Shown: positions 32,243-43,020, counted from the first letter of the stretch. The stretch is DNA of 64,000 nt from Sweltsa coloradensis (GCA_024449915.1 JAMZAV010003176.1:1-64000), one strand, 5' to 3'. The notes: generated by a model from the letters alone, not told the origin. Made by a program: numbers and translations.

Positions 32243-32943
32243 TTAAGGAGCATAAATTGAGAGAAGACATAATTTCAGGTTTTGAAGTGTTCTGAAAGTT
32301 TGTAACTCGATGTTTAACAATTCGATCCAACTTCTTGACAAAGCAGACATAGCCCAAATTACAGAACCATATTCAACGACGGGTAGCACACATGCAGTGA
32401 AATAGGTTCGGAGGGCCATGACGTCACGAATTTCGGTGAAACGGTACATCATTCCAAGAAGACGCATGGCCCTGGAGGTGACTGTATCAATATGATCTAC
32501 GAACAGTAGTTTCCCATCCACAGTCACTCCCAGGTCACGCTGCTTCTCAACACGCTGAATCGCTTCACCACCCAACTGATAGCCATGGAGAAGGGGGACA
32601 CAACGGAGAGTTATAGACAGTATTGAACATTTCCTGGGGTTCGGTTTCATTTCCAGTCGGTGCACCAGGGGCAAAAAAAGTCAAGTCCGCGTTGGAGCAT
32701 GATTACATCACTTGCATCCCGAATGCGTTTCATGAGTTTGCAATCGTCAGCAACAACAGGAAGTCACAAATCCAGGAGTCAACGGAGTCTTGCATATCAT
32801 CCATAAAAAAGTGTGAAGAGAAGGGGCCCAAGGACACTTCCTTGGGGGACCCCAGAGGTCACATGACCCAACCGGATTCGATCCCAGGGGATGACGACGC
32901 GTTGAAGACGGTTTTTAAGGAAGTGGCAATGACAGCAAGGAAA
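32243..32943 (-). CDS. Non-LTR reverse transcriptase, C-terminal half, frameshifted
   Basis: Near 32754-32731 the catalytic box reads VADD in VVADDCKLMKRIRDASDVI, in another frame from the start. Then come LDFFCPWC and, at 32674-32243, MKPNPRKCSILSIT, QRVEKQRDLGVTVDGKLLF, RAMRLLGMMYRFT and VLPVVEYGSVIW. These follow the order of the RT palm and thumb (K-x-C-x-x-L-x(n)-DLGV). At least two frameshifts and a stop make it inactive. Confidence 0.88.
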
Positions 32944-33765
32944 TTACCGTGAATTCCGAAGCGATGTTCGATCTTGTGCAATAGATGCCTGGGGCCCCAC
33001 CGAATCGAAAGCTTTCGCAAAATCGATGAATGCAACATCGAGTTGCTCTCCGGCTTCCACAGCAGACATTGCTTCTTGTTGTAACATTGCTAAGTTGGTC
33101 TGACAGGAATTACCTGGTAGAACTCTGTGTTGAATTTGCGATAGGTGTGGTAGTGTAAAAGTTAGGAGTTGCTGGTGAATAATTCTCTCACAAATCGTGG
33201 AGAGAATGGGAAGAAGTGAAATAGGTCTATATCTGTTATTAACATGTGTTTTGTCACCTGATTTTAATATGGGGACCACGTTTGCCGTTTTCCAACAGTC
33301 CGGAAACACACCACATGAAAAAATTTTGTTGAATAAGATGGACAATGGGAAAGCTAATTGAGGTGCAGTACGTTTGATAAAAATTGCACTAATGTTATCA
33401 GGGCCAGTAGCACGGTGCGGAGATAGTTTGGTAATGAAATTGCGTATTTCCCTCGCATCGGTTGTGAGACAAGCGAGAGAGAAGGTACACTTCATTTGTA
33501 GGGGAGATGTTATCGGATGGGTAGTAGGCGGGGAAAAATTGCTTGCAAAGTGGTCATTGAAAAGGGCGGGTCTGTGATGTTCGGATGCAGTGTTATCGTC
33601 TGAGTACACTTCGAGGGGAATTCTTTCGGATTTCCTACGTGAATTTATTAGTGACCAGAACCTCTTCGGATTAGATGCAGTTTCACTAGTAATTTTGTCA
33701 GTGTAGTTTTTTTTGTAGGTAGTCATTTCTAGACAACGTCTTCGCAAGTCTCCTAGTATTCTCAT
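32944..33765 (-). CDS. Non-LTR reverse transcriptase, N-terminal half
   Basis: The 273-codon frame contains SNPKRFWSLINSRRKS, HFASNF, LSPHRATGPDNISAIFIKR, CWKTANVVPILKSGDKTHVN, NRYRPISLLPILSTICERII, LPGNSCQTNLAM and VAFIDFAKAFDSV. These are RT blocks 0 to 3 in order; the FIDFAKAFDSV contains the first catalytic Asp. The frame is lost just after DSVGPQ near 32970. Typical of Jockey/CR1-group elements. Confidence 0.9.
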   Translation of the reverse strand: MRILGDLRRRCLEMTTYKKNYTDKITSETASNPKRFWSLINSRRKSERIPLEVYSDDNTASEHHRPALFNDHFASNFSPPTTHPITSPLQMKCTFSLACLTTDAREIRNFITKLSPHRATGPDNISAIFIKRTAPQLAFPLSILFNKIFSCGVFPDCWKTANVVPILKSGDKTHVNNRYRPISLLPILSTICERIIHQQLLTFTLPHLSQIQHRVLPGNSCQTNLAMLQQEAMSAVEAGEQLDVAFIDFAKAFDSVGPQASIAQDRTSLRNSR

Positions 33766-34048
33766 ACGTGAGGCGTGTGTGCGGACTCAAGGAATCTTTC
33801 CAAAGCTTCCAGGCTTGGTTTTTATTATACAACGCATTTTTAGTGAGGTCAGTCATCCAAACAGGAAACTTGTTAGATTTTATTTTACGAGAGGGTACGA
33901 ATTCGGCAATAATATTATGAATCCATTCATTGAATCTTTGAACTGCGCTGTTTGCATCGAGTTCCTCGAATTCTTGCCAAGGGAGGGTATTCAACGCAAC
34001 TGAAATACCAGGCCAATTAGCCTTACGCCAACAGGGGGTCGGTCTCAA
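33698..34048 (-). pseudogene. Non-LTR element ORF2, region between endonuclease and RT
   Basis: Reads FNEWIHNIIAEFVPSRKIKS, FPVWMTDLTKNALYNKNQAW and LWKDSLSPHTRLTYENTRRL. This is the linker region known from Jockey-like elements (FN-x-I-x(n)-P-x-W-x(n)-K). It overlaps the RT frame at a frameshift near 33720. Confidence 0.75.
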
Positions 34049-34060
34049 AGGAATAGAGTG

Positions 34061-34712
34061 GTGGCGCCCTTATCTGGTGACCTTCGCGTAATAATATCAC
34101 CAATTGTGACACATTATATTTAAAATTGAGTATAATATATTCAAATACAAACAAATAACTATTGTTTTAAATGTAAAAGTTCGTGCAAATTTATTTTGCC
34201 AAACTTTGCAAGGATGCAGTCACATGCAGGGCAAAGGGAATTTATGTATTAAGATTGCGAAAATGTAGGAGGGTACTTAAGCTTGGCATTTCTTTTAGAT
34301 CAAATTGATTTTGATTGTTTAAGGATTGGCTGTATTTTTACAAGTTTTTTGTAATGTGTGGGATCTCATAACTTTTTAAGTTTCATTGCAAAATTATTTT
34401 TGGCTAAAATAAATAAAAGTGTTATCAAAGTCGATTTAATTGCCATGGTATTACCACATTGTAGGCGATCATTGTCAAGTAACTATACAGTTACTTGTTA
34501 ATAATATACCTGTATAAGGCTTTTATTAAAACATTTGGAAGCGTTCCAGCAAACTTTTTCATTTTTTTCTTTCAAAAGGCCATATAAAATCACTGTAACT
34601 TCAATGCCCATGTAAAATATGAACGTTGAATCCCCACCCTTTTGGTCAGAATCGCTGGGTAATTGAAACTGACGAATTTAAAAGTACACAGTAGAAGTAA
34701 CTAACATCCTTA
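34061..34712. other. AT-rich sequence
   Basis: 34540-34660 resembles HINE-A2 interior (CCATAT-AATCAC, CCAATGTAAAATATGAACGTTG-like). No gene. Confidence 0.4.
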
Positions 34713-35199
34713 AAGTGATTTTGAGCATGTTTCAAGTCATTTTTTCACCAAGAAGTAATGTTCGTACCCCAACCAAACATGGCATGTGTTGCCAGGTACC
34801 TAAATCCCCTCGAATTTGATAGTTTTAAAGTTCACATCACGTTTCATGGCGGCTGGGTAACACCTCGAAATCACCCCAACATTGCTTGCTGTATAAGGTG
34901 CCCGAGTGTGTAGCGCGTCATGGCTTGGCTGCGGCGCCCTAACGGGCACCTATACCTTAAAGTGATTTTGAGCAAGTTTCAAGTTATTTTTTCACCGAGA
35001 AGAAAAAAAATGTTTGTACACCAACCAAATTCGGCATGTGTTGTCTGGTACCTAAATCCCCCCGATTTTGATAGTTTTTAAGCTCACTTCACGTTTCATG
35101 ACGGCTGGGCTACACCTCGAAATCATTCCAACTCTGCTTGCTGTATAAGGTGCCTGAGTGTGTAGCGCACCGCGGCTTGGCTGCGGCGCCCTAACGGGA
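34713..35199 (+). repeat. Tandem duplication, two units of about 243 bp
   Basis: TTAAAGTGATTTTGAGCA through GGCTGCGGCGCCCTAACGGG occurs at 34713-34953 and 34956-35199. A diverged copy of the middle (GTTGCCAGGTACCTAAAT, GGTACCTGAGTGT) is in the foldback near 61570-61750. Confidence 0.9.
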
Positions 35200-35870
35200 T
35201 CGTAGATATGTCTCGCTTTTTCAAAGTTTTTCATGTTAAACTGTTTGCTTATATCCAGTTTAAATCTTTTAATTGTTTCTTCGTCCTTTGAAATTATCAG
35301 CAAATTATCAACATATACGCCAATAATTAAATCACGCTCGTCATTGAAATAGATGCAGGGATCAGCCTTGGATCGGTGAAGTCCAATTGATTTTAGTAAC
35401 TCGTCGAATTTTGTGTTCCATTCTCTTCCCGATTGGTGCAATCCATATAGGCTTTTCTTCAACAAACATACTTAATCACTTCTTCCAGTCTTGCATAACG
35501 CTCTTGGCTGTTCCATGTACACTTCTTCTTTCATTGTTTCATGCAGATATGCGCCTGTGATATCAACTTGGTGAATTTCCCGGTTTCTTTCTACTGTCAT
35601 CGCCAAGAGAATTCTAATCGACTTTATTTTAACAACTGGAGAGAATGTTTCGTGATAATCGATGCCTTCTACTTGTATATGTCCCTGTGCGACTTCCTGA
35701 ATTGCTTCTTCCCATTCTTTGGCATCAGGTTGCGATAAAGATTCTTCTTATGTGCTGGGGTCTTGTTCAACGACATACTGTATGCCTTTAGTGCAGACAT
35801 AACACTTCTCCTTTGGGACCTTCTCCGTAGCCAGTCGTTCCGAACTCTGGGCACATCCAGTGATGGTTTG
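35200..35870 (-). pseudogene. Copia reverse transcriptase, truncated
   Basis: Minus strand reads EESLSQPDAKEWEEAIQE, VEGIDYHETFSPVVKIKS, REIHQVDITGAYLHETMKEE, a break, then LLKKSLYGLHQSGREWN and GVYVDNLLIISKDEE. YVDN stands where YVDD is expected, so the second catalytic Asp is lost. It stops at 35200 where an unrelated repeat begins. Confidence 0.9.
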
Positions 35871-35875
35871 TCTAC

Positions 35876-36512
35876 TGTTTAGGCCGAGATGTCTAACCGA
35901 GATTTAAGTGGACTGTAATTAGTTTTTAATAGAGATAAGAGAGCAAGGAAGAACACAGGAAATAAAATGCAGAAGAGAACTTACATATGATTGTGCAGAA
36001 TACTTCCTGCATGGACTGGTTGCCCCCGACGTCGTGAGGTTCGGATGTTGGCGAACTTTCTTGCGTCGCGTGCGTCGCGACGTCAGTGTGTCAGACGTCG
36101 AGGGGGATAGGAAAGGTTTAATAGAGCTGGCCAGTTGAAGAATAGAGAAGTGATAAGAAACGGAAGAAACAGTTCAGAGAACTTATATTGCAGCAGTGGC
36201 AAAGACTGCTCTCAGAAAGCAGTGCAGGGAGTACGAGAGAACTGAACTGGTTATGCCCATATACTGGCGAGAGTGATATCAGAGAGCGACCTTTCGGAAC
36301 GACAGACCGTCGTGAACTAACCTAGAGATGAATGATATGCGAGTACAAACGGAAGATAAACAGAAAACGAACGTGATTGGCTGACCAAATCACATGACAA
36401 AACCGGGCAAAACCACTCGAGTAAAAACCAAATGAAAAGAAGAAATGTTAAATACAATGAAAATAGCACTAAACAAAGCGACGAAAATACAAAAATAAAA
36501 TCGGCGCGAACA
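35876..36512 (-). mobile_element. Solo LTR in copia, 5-bp target duplication
   Basis: On the minus strand it starts TGTTCGCGCCGATTTT and ends CTCGGCCTAAACA, and GTAGA lies directly at each side (36513-36517 and 35871-35875 on the minus strand). It has promoter-like AATATAAG and a polyadenylation-like TCTATTAAA. 637 bp, no internal coding. It differs from the gypsy LTR at 8055. Confidence 0.8.
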
Positions 36513-36517
36513 TCTAC

Positions 36518-36738
36518 TGTATGTGAAGATGTTCACGGAGGATGAAATTCGATAAACTCTCCCTCGTCATCCGCATCTCCTAATTCTGCATTGCCATGCC
36601 ACACTCTCTACTCGAAAAAATATTTGGCGCTCTGGGTTGTCTTGTTGTTCAATGTTCATAGCCTTGCATGGAAATGAATATTCGTCAAATTTTACATTTC
36701 GACTCATGAATATTTCGTCAGTTTTCCAGTTCTATAAC
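36518..36738 (-). pseudogene. Copia segment between MITE and solo LTR
   Basis: Reads NWKTDEIFMSRNVKFDEY, then EQQDNPERQIF, a stop, and GDADDEGEFIEFHPP. This is the hinge between integrase and RT in copia proteins (SRDVxFxE). Confidence 0.75.
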
Positions 36739-36742
36739 TTAA

Positions 36743-37373
36743 CCCTCCGTCACTCGCGTGGGGTTCTACAAACCCCCGTGTCTACATTCGACTCTGTTTC
36801 TCTGCATCGGACTGTTTTACCGACTCTAGATTCTCAGTACCTTCAAGTCACTCTATCTGTTAGCAAAATTTGTAACCCTCTAATCATTAGGGCTTTTAGT
36901 GTCGTTATATTGCCGGTCTAAACTTGGCTGGGGTTTCTGAAACCCCACGCAAGTGATCACGTTACAGTAACAGCATAGGGAAACTCAATGCTATTTTGGC
37001 TTAAATTTTGAAATTTTGGAATTTTGGAAAAATTCTTCTTGCAATTTACTAACTGGTTCATCTTTATTACTAAAAAGTGAAACAAAACTTAAAATTGCAT
37101 TATTTGGACACCTTTTTTGAATATTTTGAAAACGTCCATTTTTTAAATCTGAAAAATACAATAAAATAATATTTCATACAAAATGGTTCATTGGCATTTT
37201 ATTTCCCTGTCCTCCCAGTAAAAACCACCTACATAGTAGTTCCACAAATCATATGAGCACAGACAGAAATACCAAAACATACTTCTGCACTAATTACAGC
37301 CCAAAATAATTTGGGGTTTGACAAACCCCACGCGAGGGATGGTGTTAAGAAATTCCGCGCGAGTGACGGAGGG
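36743..37373. mobile_element. piggyBac-like MITE in copia
   Basis: TTAA flanks both ends (36739-36742, 37374-37377). The ends are CCCTCCGTCACTCGCG and CGCGAGTGACGGAGGG, with further inverted GTGGGGTT-ACAAACCCC-type repeats. Removing it with one TTAA joins VKDFK to NWKTDEIFMSRNVKFDEY in one frame (with one stop). 631 bp, no transposase. Confidence 0.9.
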
Positions 37374-37377
37374 TTAA

Positions 37378-38118
37378 AATCCTTGACACCATCAGAGAAT
37401 CTGCACACACTCTTTCGATTTTGCATCACGCTTGTTTTTCTTCTTTCTTGGGTTAACAACGCTCCAAGCTTTGCATCCATAGACTCGTAGGCCTATGTGT
37501 TGAAACTTCGATTCATCTCCAAACCATAGAGTTGCAGGAACCTGGCCGCCAAGTGCATTAGAGGGACACTTGTTTCTGATTTGTCACGCTGTATGTAAAG
37601 CATAAGGTCATAAAGTTTTCGTAATACCAGATTATATTAACAAGCATCTCGTCATTGTCTAGTATTCTTTCAGAAAATCCATTTTGCAAAGGAGTTCCAG
37701 GAACTGTGGTCTGGCGTTGGATTTCACAATTCTTGAGATAATCATTACATACACGGCTAGTATATTCTCCACCATTGTCACTTAGGAAAACCTTCACCTT
37801 CATTTTCGGCCCTTCGCCGGGATTCATTAAATTTGCTGAGGACTTCACTCTTCTTCTTCATTGGATACACTATAGTGTAGGGCCTACCTCGTGAAATCAT
37901 CAATAAAAGTGACGAAGTAGTTCGAGCCACCTTTTGTTGAAGGATCTACTTTCCCAACGACATCTAAATTATTCAGTTCTAGAGGTGTTGTTGCTAGAGT
38001 AGCTTCTCCTACAGTAAAAATTGTTCGCTTCAATTTTCCCAGTTCGCAAGTTTCCCAGTTTACCACTCGTTCTTTAGTTTCCTTCGGATTATGTTTTGGT
38101 TTATTTAAACCAGTGAGT
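37378..38118 (-). pseudogene. Copia integrase, broken
   Basis: 38066-37884 reads NWETCELGKLKRTIF, LNNLDVVGKVDP and SNYFVTFIDDFTR (integrase first Asp region, D-VVGP and FIDDFTR). 37848-37650 reads VFLSDNGGEYTSRVCNDYL and TTVPGTPLQNGFSERIL (second Asp and Glu). 37540-37378 reaches VCRFSDGVKDF, which continues on the far side of the MITE. Confidence 0.88.
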
Positions 38119-38560
38119 TTACCTATACGGTTTCTGATTCTGAATGGAGATGTCCAAGTCTACGGTGCCACAAGGATAAATCATTCCTCTTCGTGATTTT
38201 AGCCGGTGGACCAACTTCTTCCTGTATGTAAAGTCTTCCTTGACAAAACGCTGTGAAAATGACATCGTCGTTTTTCTCCATAACTTGTGCTTTACCATCC
38301 TTGAATAAAACCTCTGGTCCCAATTCTTCTTGTCTGCCAACTGAAATAAGGTTGCAATCCAACTTTTGCGCAAACAGTATGTCATTCAACTGGATACTAA
38401 ATTCCCCATTTCAAGTTTAAAAAGAAATTCAATTCATCCAGTTTCACAAACTTCTAACTTCTCATTGACAACTTCTACGTTTGAGCTACATTCCTTGAAT
38501 GAAAGCCATTTGCCTATGTATGGTGTCATGTGTTCAGTGGCTGCTAACAAAATCAGCTAG
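38119..38560 (-). pseudogene. Copia protease end and GAG-pre-integrase domain
   Basis: 38389-38123 reads MNDILFAQKLDCNLISVGRQ, FTAFCQGRLY and LSLWHRRLGHLHSE, the GAG-pre-integrase LWHRRLGHL block. Just above it, HMTPYIGKWLSFKEC and a VEVVNEKLEVCETG stretch are protease-region residues with stops between. Confidence 0.85.
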
Positions 38561-38947
38561 ACCAATTGCAATTTAAAACTACAAGAAATAATAATTTGTA
38601 AAATAGTCTGCAAATGTGTAGAAATAATAATTATTCGACAATGGTTTGGTTTTTGAAGATTATTTTTTTATTTCTTATTTGTCAGGCTGTGAAAATTGGA
38701 TGCAGTGACCAAGGTGTATAGAATCTTGCACGCTCAAGGTACCCCCAAACCGAGCTGGGAGATTGAGTAAACTTGCAATATTTACACGTATTTTGTACTG
38801 GCTATGCTTTTCATTGTATTGTATGCATTTCAAAACTTGTAAGTTTTATAAATATAGTCCAGAAATTATAAAATCTTTCACGGTGTTGGGTACCCAGGAA
38901 CATTTGCATTTAAGTTGATTAATATAATATATAGGTATAAATTATTA
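38561..38947 (+). repeat. R4 dispersed repeat
   Basis: Contains TTTGTCAGGCTGTGAAAATT, TTGCACGCTCAAGGTACCCC and CTTGCAATATTTACACG; relative of 22560-22900. Confidence 0.7.
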
Positions 38948-39662
38948 CTAGGCAGCTTCGCGAACGCTTTTTGCAGTCGCGTTGATGGATGAGCTTATTT
39001 TGGAATATTTCTGTCCAATGATTACGTTTTTAAGTGGAATCTCATTACTTTTTATATACTTACTTGATATTACTTGAAAATTATACCCCTGTAACTTTAT
39101 TTCTATGAATTTTAACCAACTTTTTCTTTCAAGAGGCACTACATTACCATAATCTTTATGCCAATGTAAAATATGAACGTTGGAGCCCCACCCGTTTGGT
39201 CAGAATCGGCCCAAATATCACGAAAATATCGTATTAAAAACCTGAGAAAAAATCGTAAAAGTACGATTTCTATAAGAAATATTTTATCAAATGTCTCTTA
39301 AATCATAACATATATAATTTCAGTGATTTTAAACGTTGCCATAAAGTTTCATCAATATAGGAGTAGCCGTTTGCCAAATATCACGAAAATATCTCATTGA
39401 AAATTTAAAAAAAAATCGTAAAAGTACGATAACCGTAAAAAATATTTGATCGATTATACCCAAAAACGTGGCAGGTCTAAGTTCAGAGATATCGAAGGTC
39501 CCCTTCAATTTTCATTTAGATCGCATAATATGCCGTTTGCGCGGTAGAGAGCGAACAAGCAGACAAAAAACTAACAAAAACAAAACACCCGAGCTATTTT
39601 TCTTGGGGTAACGTAAGCGAAAAAAAACGAAAGTGAAATTGAAGTCTTCGCTTCGCTCATCC
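38948..39662 (-). mobile_element. HINE-A2 copy
   Basis: Minus strand starts TT/GGATGAGCGAAGCGAAGAC and ends with GCTCATCCATCAACGCGACT, stem partner AGCGTTCGCG and AGCTGCCTAG/T. Body has CGATATTTTCGTG, CCAAACGGGTG and ATATGAACG-type blocks. Confidence 0.85.
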
Positions 39663-39664
39663 AA

Positions 39665-39859
39665 TAAGGTTTTGAGTTTAGTTGGCATAAGGGCGCGTCA
39701 ACTGTAAGGCCATAATGCGCCACTCTAGCCTATGATAGGCGAGGGAGGAAAAACCCATGCTCGATCCAGCCTTAGGTAGCGGGAGGAAAGGGAATGTTAT
39801 CGGGTACTTATCACATGGCTCACTCACTCGTCTAACAACAACGACTTTGGCGTTTTCCT
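39665..39859 (+). mobile_element. HINE-B copy, right half
   Basis: Core GCGTCAACTGTAAGGCCATA, TCTAGCCTATGATAGGC; end CTCACTCACTCGTCTAACAA, CGACTTTGGCGTTTTCCTAG/T. Confidence 0.85.
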
Positions 39860-41169
39860 AGTGTGCAGAAACTTTCTGTTAAAATTAGTGGTGGGTCTTT
39901 AAAAAAAGTTATTACACTAGAATCTGTATTATGCTTAGTGTTTTCCACTGAGCACAATCATTATTCCTCAGTTTCTCTTTGGCTTTTTTTAGAATTGTCT
40001 TCCCGTGGTTTATATTCTCGGTTACTATTTTTCCTAGTGAGGTTGCTTACTCCACACCCATTACTGTGGGCCTTGCCAAATCTGGCAGCCATAGCAAAGT
40101 TATTGATTTGGCAAACTTCGCGATATACCTCTGCCAGCCCTACTTTTAACCGATACACTATAGTATGTCGAATTCTTGTTCTAGCTTCAAATTTTTAGAT
40201 GGAAGCAGATGAGGGCCTTTCTGGTCTGGTTTTGAGAACTTTTGTTGCCCATAGTTACGCACTATTTATTTTTCCCGTCAGGACACTGATTCTATAACTC
40301 TGATCGAATTTGATTCGTACATTTTAGACGGTAATCGATTCAGATTGTTGTTGGTTGAGGTCGAAAGGAATTTCGTTTAACGATATTGGTTACCCGAAAT
40401 TCCGGGTAAATGCAAAATCCGATTTCGCAGACCTGATTTTTAAAACTACTATAATGGAAGCTTTCATGAACACCGTACAAAAGTCCGTTTGTATTTCAAT
40501 CGATTTCTCATGGATTTACCGTGCATTGTTTGATGCTGGGCGTGAAAATTAGGAAATCAGCTGGTACTCCAATACGCCATTTATAAACTAACCGAATATG
40601 GTAGACGCCATTTTTTTCTTAAATTATAAGGTGAATATTTTTGCCATTGTAATGTTTAGTCCATCTCCAACCATCTTGAAGATAATATACGATAACAAAC
40701 AGTTTTTAACCGCAATTTTTCATTATGGCGACCGAAGCTTTAGTCCGATCATAGAGGAGTTTAAGTATCTTCTTTAGAAAGGTGTTCGGAAAGTCTCTGC
40801 AAAAATGCAGGTTATTGGTAATTTTTCTATTGCTGGGATCCAGGGTTTAATTGACCCAATGTATTCCTCTGCCGATAGAAGAAGACGAGAAAAGATCGAG
40901 GCAAAGTTCATCTCGCTAACATCAGTATTGTTCGTAAGTATGAGAGTATGTTAATCCCCAAAACTAGAGGCGAGCTCTGGCCGTCGACGTGACTCTCACT
41001 TAGCCTGGGTCTGGATCATATCAACGGTGTCACCCCCCGCCACACTCGTTGCAAAGGAAATCGTTCCTCCCCAATACCGGAAATGTCATGAAATAGCGTG
41101 TCAACATCAATGAAATGATAAGGAGAGGTGCATAGGGCAAGATTGATGTATAGAGAAGGTCTACGTTAC
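39860..41169. other. ADAMTS intron sequence between exons E and F
   Basis: Plus-strand frames at 39863-40198 and 40355-40552 show no recognisable family. Nothing else called. Confidence 0.4.
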
Positions 41170-41431
41170 CCATTGTAACTCCGCTCTTGCGCCCGTTCTC
41201 GTACGCGAAGAAGTCGAGACCCGAGACGTACAACCCCATGTCCCAGTGATCTGGGTTCGAGTCCCCGGCAGGGTTATGCTTCTCGCTGTAGGCGCAGAAA
41301 GCGTCGAGTAGCTTGCTTCGCTCGCCCTGGGAATGTGGTAGGTCCGAGGGCTGGGACTTGAAGATCTCCAGGCGTACTAGCACGATGTCAATAGACTGGC
41401 CCAGACTGGGGTGGTGGTATAGAGCCTGTAC
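41170..41431 (-). CDS. ADAMTS exon E: middle of catalytic domain
   Basis: The frame reads VQALYHHPSLGQSIDIVLVR, LEIFKSQPSDLP, then LDAFCAYSEKHNP, HWDMGLYVSGLDFFAYENG and ends KSGVTMG. VQALYHHPSLG and GxKxGVTMG are strong ADAMTS signatures just before the zinc-site exon. Acceptor TCTTCCTGCAG precedes 41431; donor GTAACG follows 41170. Length 262 bp, phase 0 in and phase 1 out. No stops or frameshifts. The longer open frame (41030-41503) runs into intron on both sides. Confidence 0.9.
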
Positions 41432-41801
41432 CTGCAGGAAGAAGACAGTTTTAGACAAACATGACGTCGTAGATTTATAAAATTTAGCCTCACATATAAA
41501 CACAAAAAATTCACGAATATAATAAATTTAGTATTTTTTTTTAAGGCAAAACGAAACGGTCTCTCTTATCTTGACCACCATGTAAGATGGAAGTGTTTTG
41601 CAGGCTAAAGCAATAAGTGTGCGGATTTAAGATCATTTTATGTAGTGTTCTATGTGAATCTTAACACAGTGATAGTTTTGATCATGAGTTATGATTGTAA
41701 CGTAGAACCATCATAACCCTCCCAAAACAGTACTCCCTCAGCTTAAATAGTCTAGCAGTGTCCCGATATTTATTGATCAGTATTAATCGACTGTCTGATA
41801 G
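41432..41801. other. Intron between exons D and E
   Basis: Ordinary AT-rich intron; nothing recognised before the HINE-A copy. Confidence 0.5.
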
Positions 41802-42414
41802 CCAGGAAAACGCTTAAGTCCCGCCGCGTTGTTGGATGAGCGTAATTGGTGCATTGAGCTGCCATGTCTTACGCGGATTTTCTGTTGTTCTGTGAAAAAA
41901 TCATTACTAAATTGAAGATTTTTAAAATTAAATTAAATTTAAAAAAAAAATAACTTAATTTTTTTTTTTTTTTTTTAGGGCCTAATCATAATTTTAAAAA
42001 GGAAAAAATCGTAATATTGAAATTTTCATAAGAAAAATTATTCAATTGCGCACAAATTTTACAACGAATATATTAATTCATGAAATAAAGGTACTGTGAA
42101 AAAATCATTACAATCGGATAAAGCATGTAGGTGTTATCAGTCGAAGGAATTTTTTTAAAAATCGAAAAAAATCGAAAAATGCGATTTTCATGAGAAATAA
42201 TATTTTGATAACGCTCAAAAACGTGGCAGTTCTTAGTTCAGAGATTTCGAAGGTCTCCAGAAAATGTCATCGCAATTGGAGTATCGGTTTAGCCGGAATC
42301 GCGTTAACAGACACAAAAAAATACAAACGAAAAAAAGAAAAAAGAAAAACATCCCGGATTTTTTTTCTCCAGTGTAGTGAAATGGAATCTCCGCTTCGCT
42401 CGCTACGCTCATCC
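41802..42414 (-). mobile_element. HINE-A copy in the D-E intron
   Basis: Minus strand starts GGATGAGCGTAGCGAGCG and ends CTCATCCAACAACGCGGCGG, GACTTAAGCGTTTTCCTGG. Same orientation as the gene. Confidence 0.88.
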
Positions 42415-42723
42415 AACTATCGCCGGCAATTTCAGTATTTTTTTTGGTAGAAAATTGTTTAAAAACAAATTCAAGTAAAAGGGTGTGTAGAGCCCTGTGT
42501 TTCTACTTTCGTGACAAATGTTTAAAATTTCAAATACCAGTGGTGTCTCAGAACCCAGCGAACAGTCATGGCTAAAACACATGTCACACACAATTAGAAT
42601 TACTTACGAGGTTTAGGTGCTACGTACCCTTTTTCGTTTTATACCGAAAGACCACCAAAAAACACTCCAACATAGTTTTATACGGATAAAAAATTATACG
42701 CAACGCCCCAACCCATTACTTAC

Positions 42724-42876
42724 ACCATTGAGGTAGGCAAGAAGCATGTCTCGCAGTTTGTTGTCGTCATTCTTGAAGTAGGGCGAGAACAGCTTGTACC
42801 CTGCCTCGTCGAAGAACAGAGCCGTCTCGACCGTGTACTTGGCCTTGGCAGCTCGCTTGAAGCGTCGCGACGCCTG
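42724..42876 (-). CDS. ADAMTS exon D: furin-like site and start of catalytic domain
   Basis: The frame reads QASRRFKRAAKAKYTVET, then ALFFDEAGYKLFSPYFKN and LRDMLLAYLNG. RRFKR fits a proprotein-convertase site that would release the mature protease; VETALFFDE is the usual first strand of the reprolysin catalytic domain. Acceptor TTATGTTCCAG precedes 42876 and donor GTAAGT follows 42724. Length 153 bp, phase 0 at both ends, consistent with exons C and E. This is the only full clean copy; its first two-thirds and the preceding intron end are repeated at 42928-43020 and 45262-46085. Confidence 0.85.
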
Positions 42877-42927
42877 CTGGAACATAAAGCGTCGCCATTA
42901 TTATACAAACACGTTCTAAGCCAACCA

Positions 42928-43020
42928 GGGCGAGAACAGCTTGTACCCTGCCTCGTCGAAGAACAGAGCCGTCTCGACGTGTATTTGGGCCTTGGCAGCT
43001 CGCTTGAAGCGTCGCGACGA
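42928..43020 (-). pseudogene. Partial tandem copy of ADAMTS exon D
   Basis: Repeats the exon D segment from SRRFKRAAK through ALFFDEAGYKLFSP, then breaks into TGGTTGGCTTAGAACG, which is the start of the intron piece before the full exon D. A base is lost near the KYTVE codons, so the frame shifts. No acceptor precedes it; upstream sequence reads GGTCCTGTCGTCGCG. It is the first of a family of partial copies continued in the 45-46 kb array. Confidence 0.8.

Larger units (their letters stand above)
31508..34060 (-). mobile_element. Non-LTR retrotransposon (Jockey/CR1-like), 5' truncated
   Basis: On the minus strand, the end of the region upstream of the RT, the RT core and the C-terminal region follow in order with several frameshifts. 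The endonuclease domain is missing, so it is cut near 34060. It is interrupted by a HINE-A copy at 31725-32208. The A-T tail at 31395-31480 marks the 3' end. Confidence 0.9.
35200..38560 (-). mobile_element. Ty1/copia retrotransposon remnant with two nested insertions
   Basis: Reading down the minus strand: protease region (HMTPYIGKWLSFKEC) near 38500, GAG-pre-integrase near 38150-38389, integrase 37560-38066, then, after a MITE (36743-37373) and a solo LTR (35876-36512), the reverse transcriptase (35200-35870). The order PR-IN-RT is diagnostic of copia. Stops and frameshifts are many. The left end is cut by the repeat at 34713-35199; the right end by R4 sequence. No copia LTR pair is visible. 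Confidence 0.9.

Noticed and set aside
39863..40198. 111-codon frame rich in Leu and Ser as a membrane protein
   Set aside because: No start context, no similarity, and AT-rich intron sequence easily gives such hydrophobic frames.
41030..41503. 157-codon frame as a complete protein
   Set aside because: Only 41170-41431 is coding; the rest is intron read through the donor GTAACG and the acceptor CCTGCAG. The hydrophobic tail after GVTMG is an artefact.
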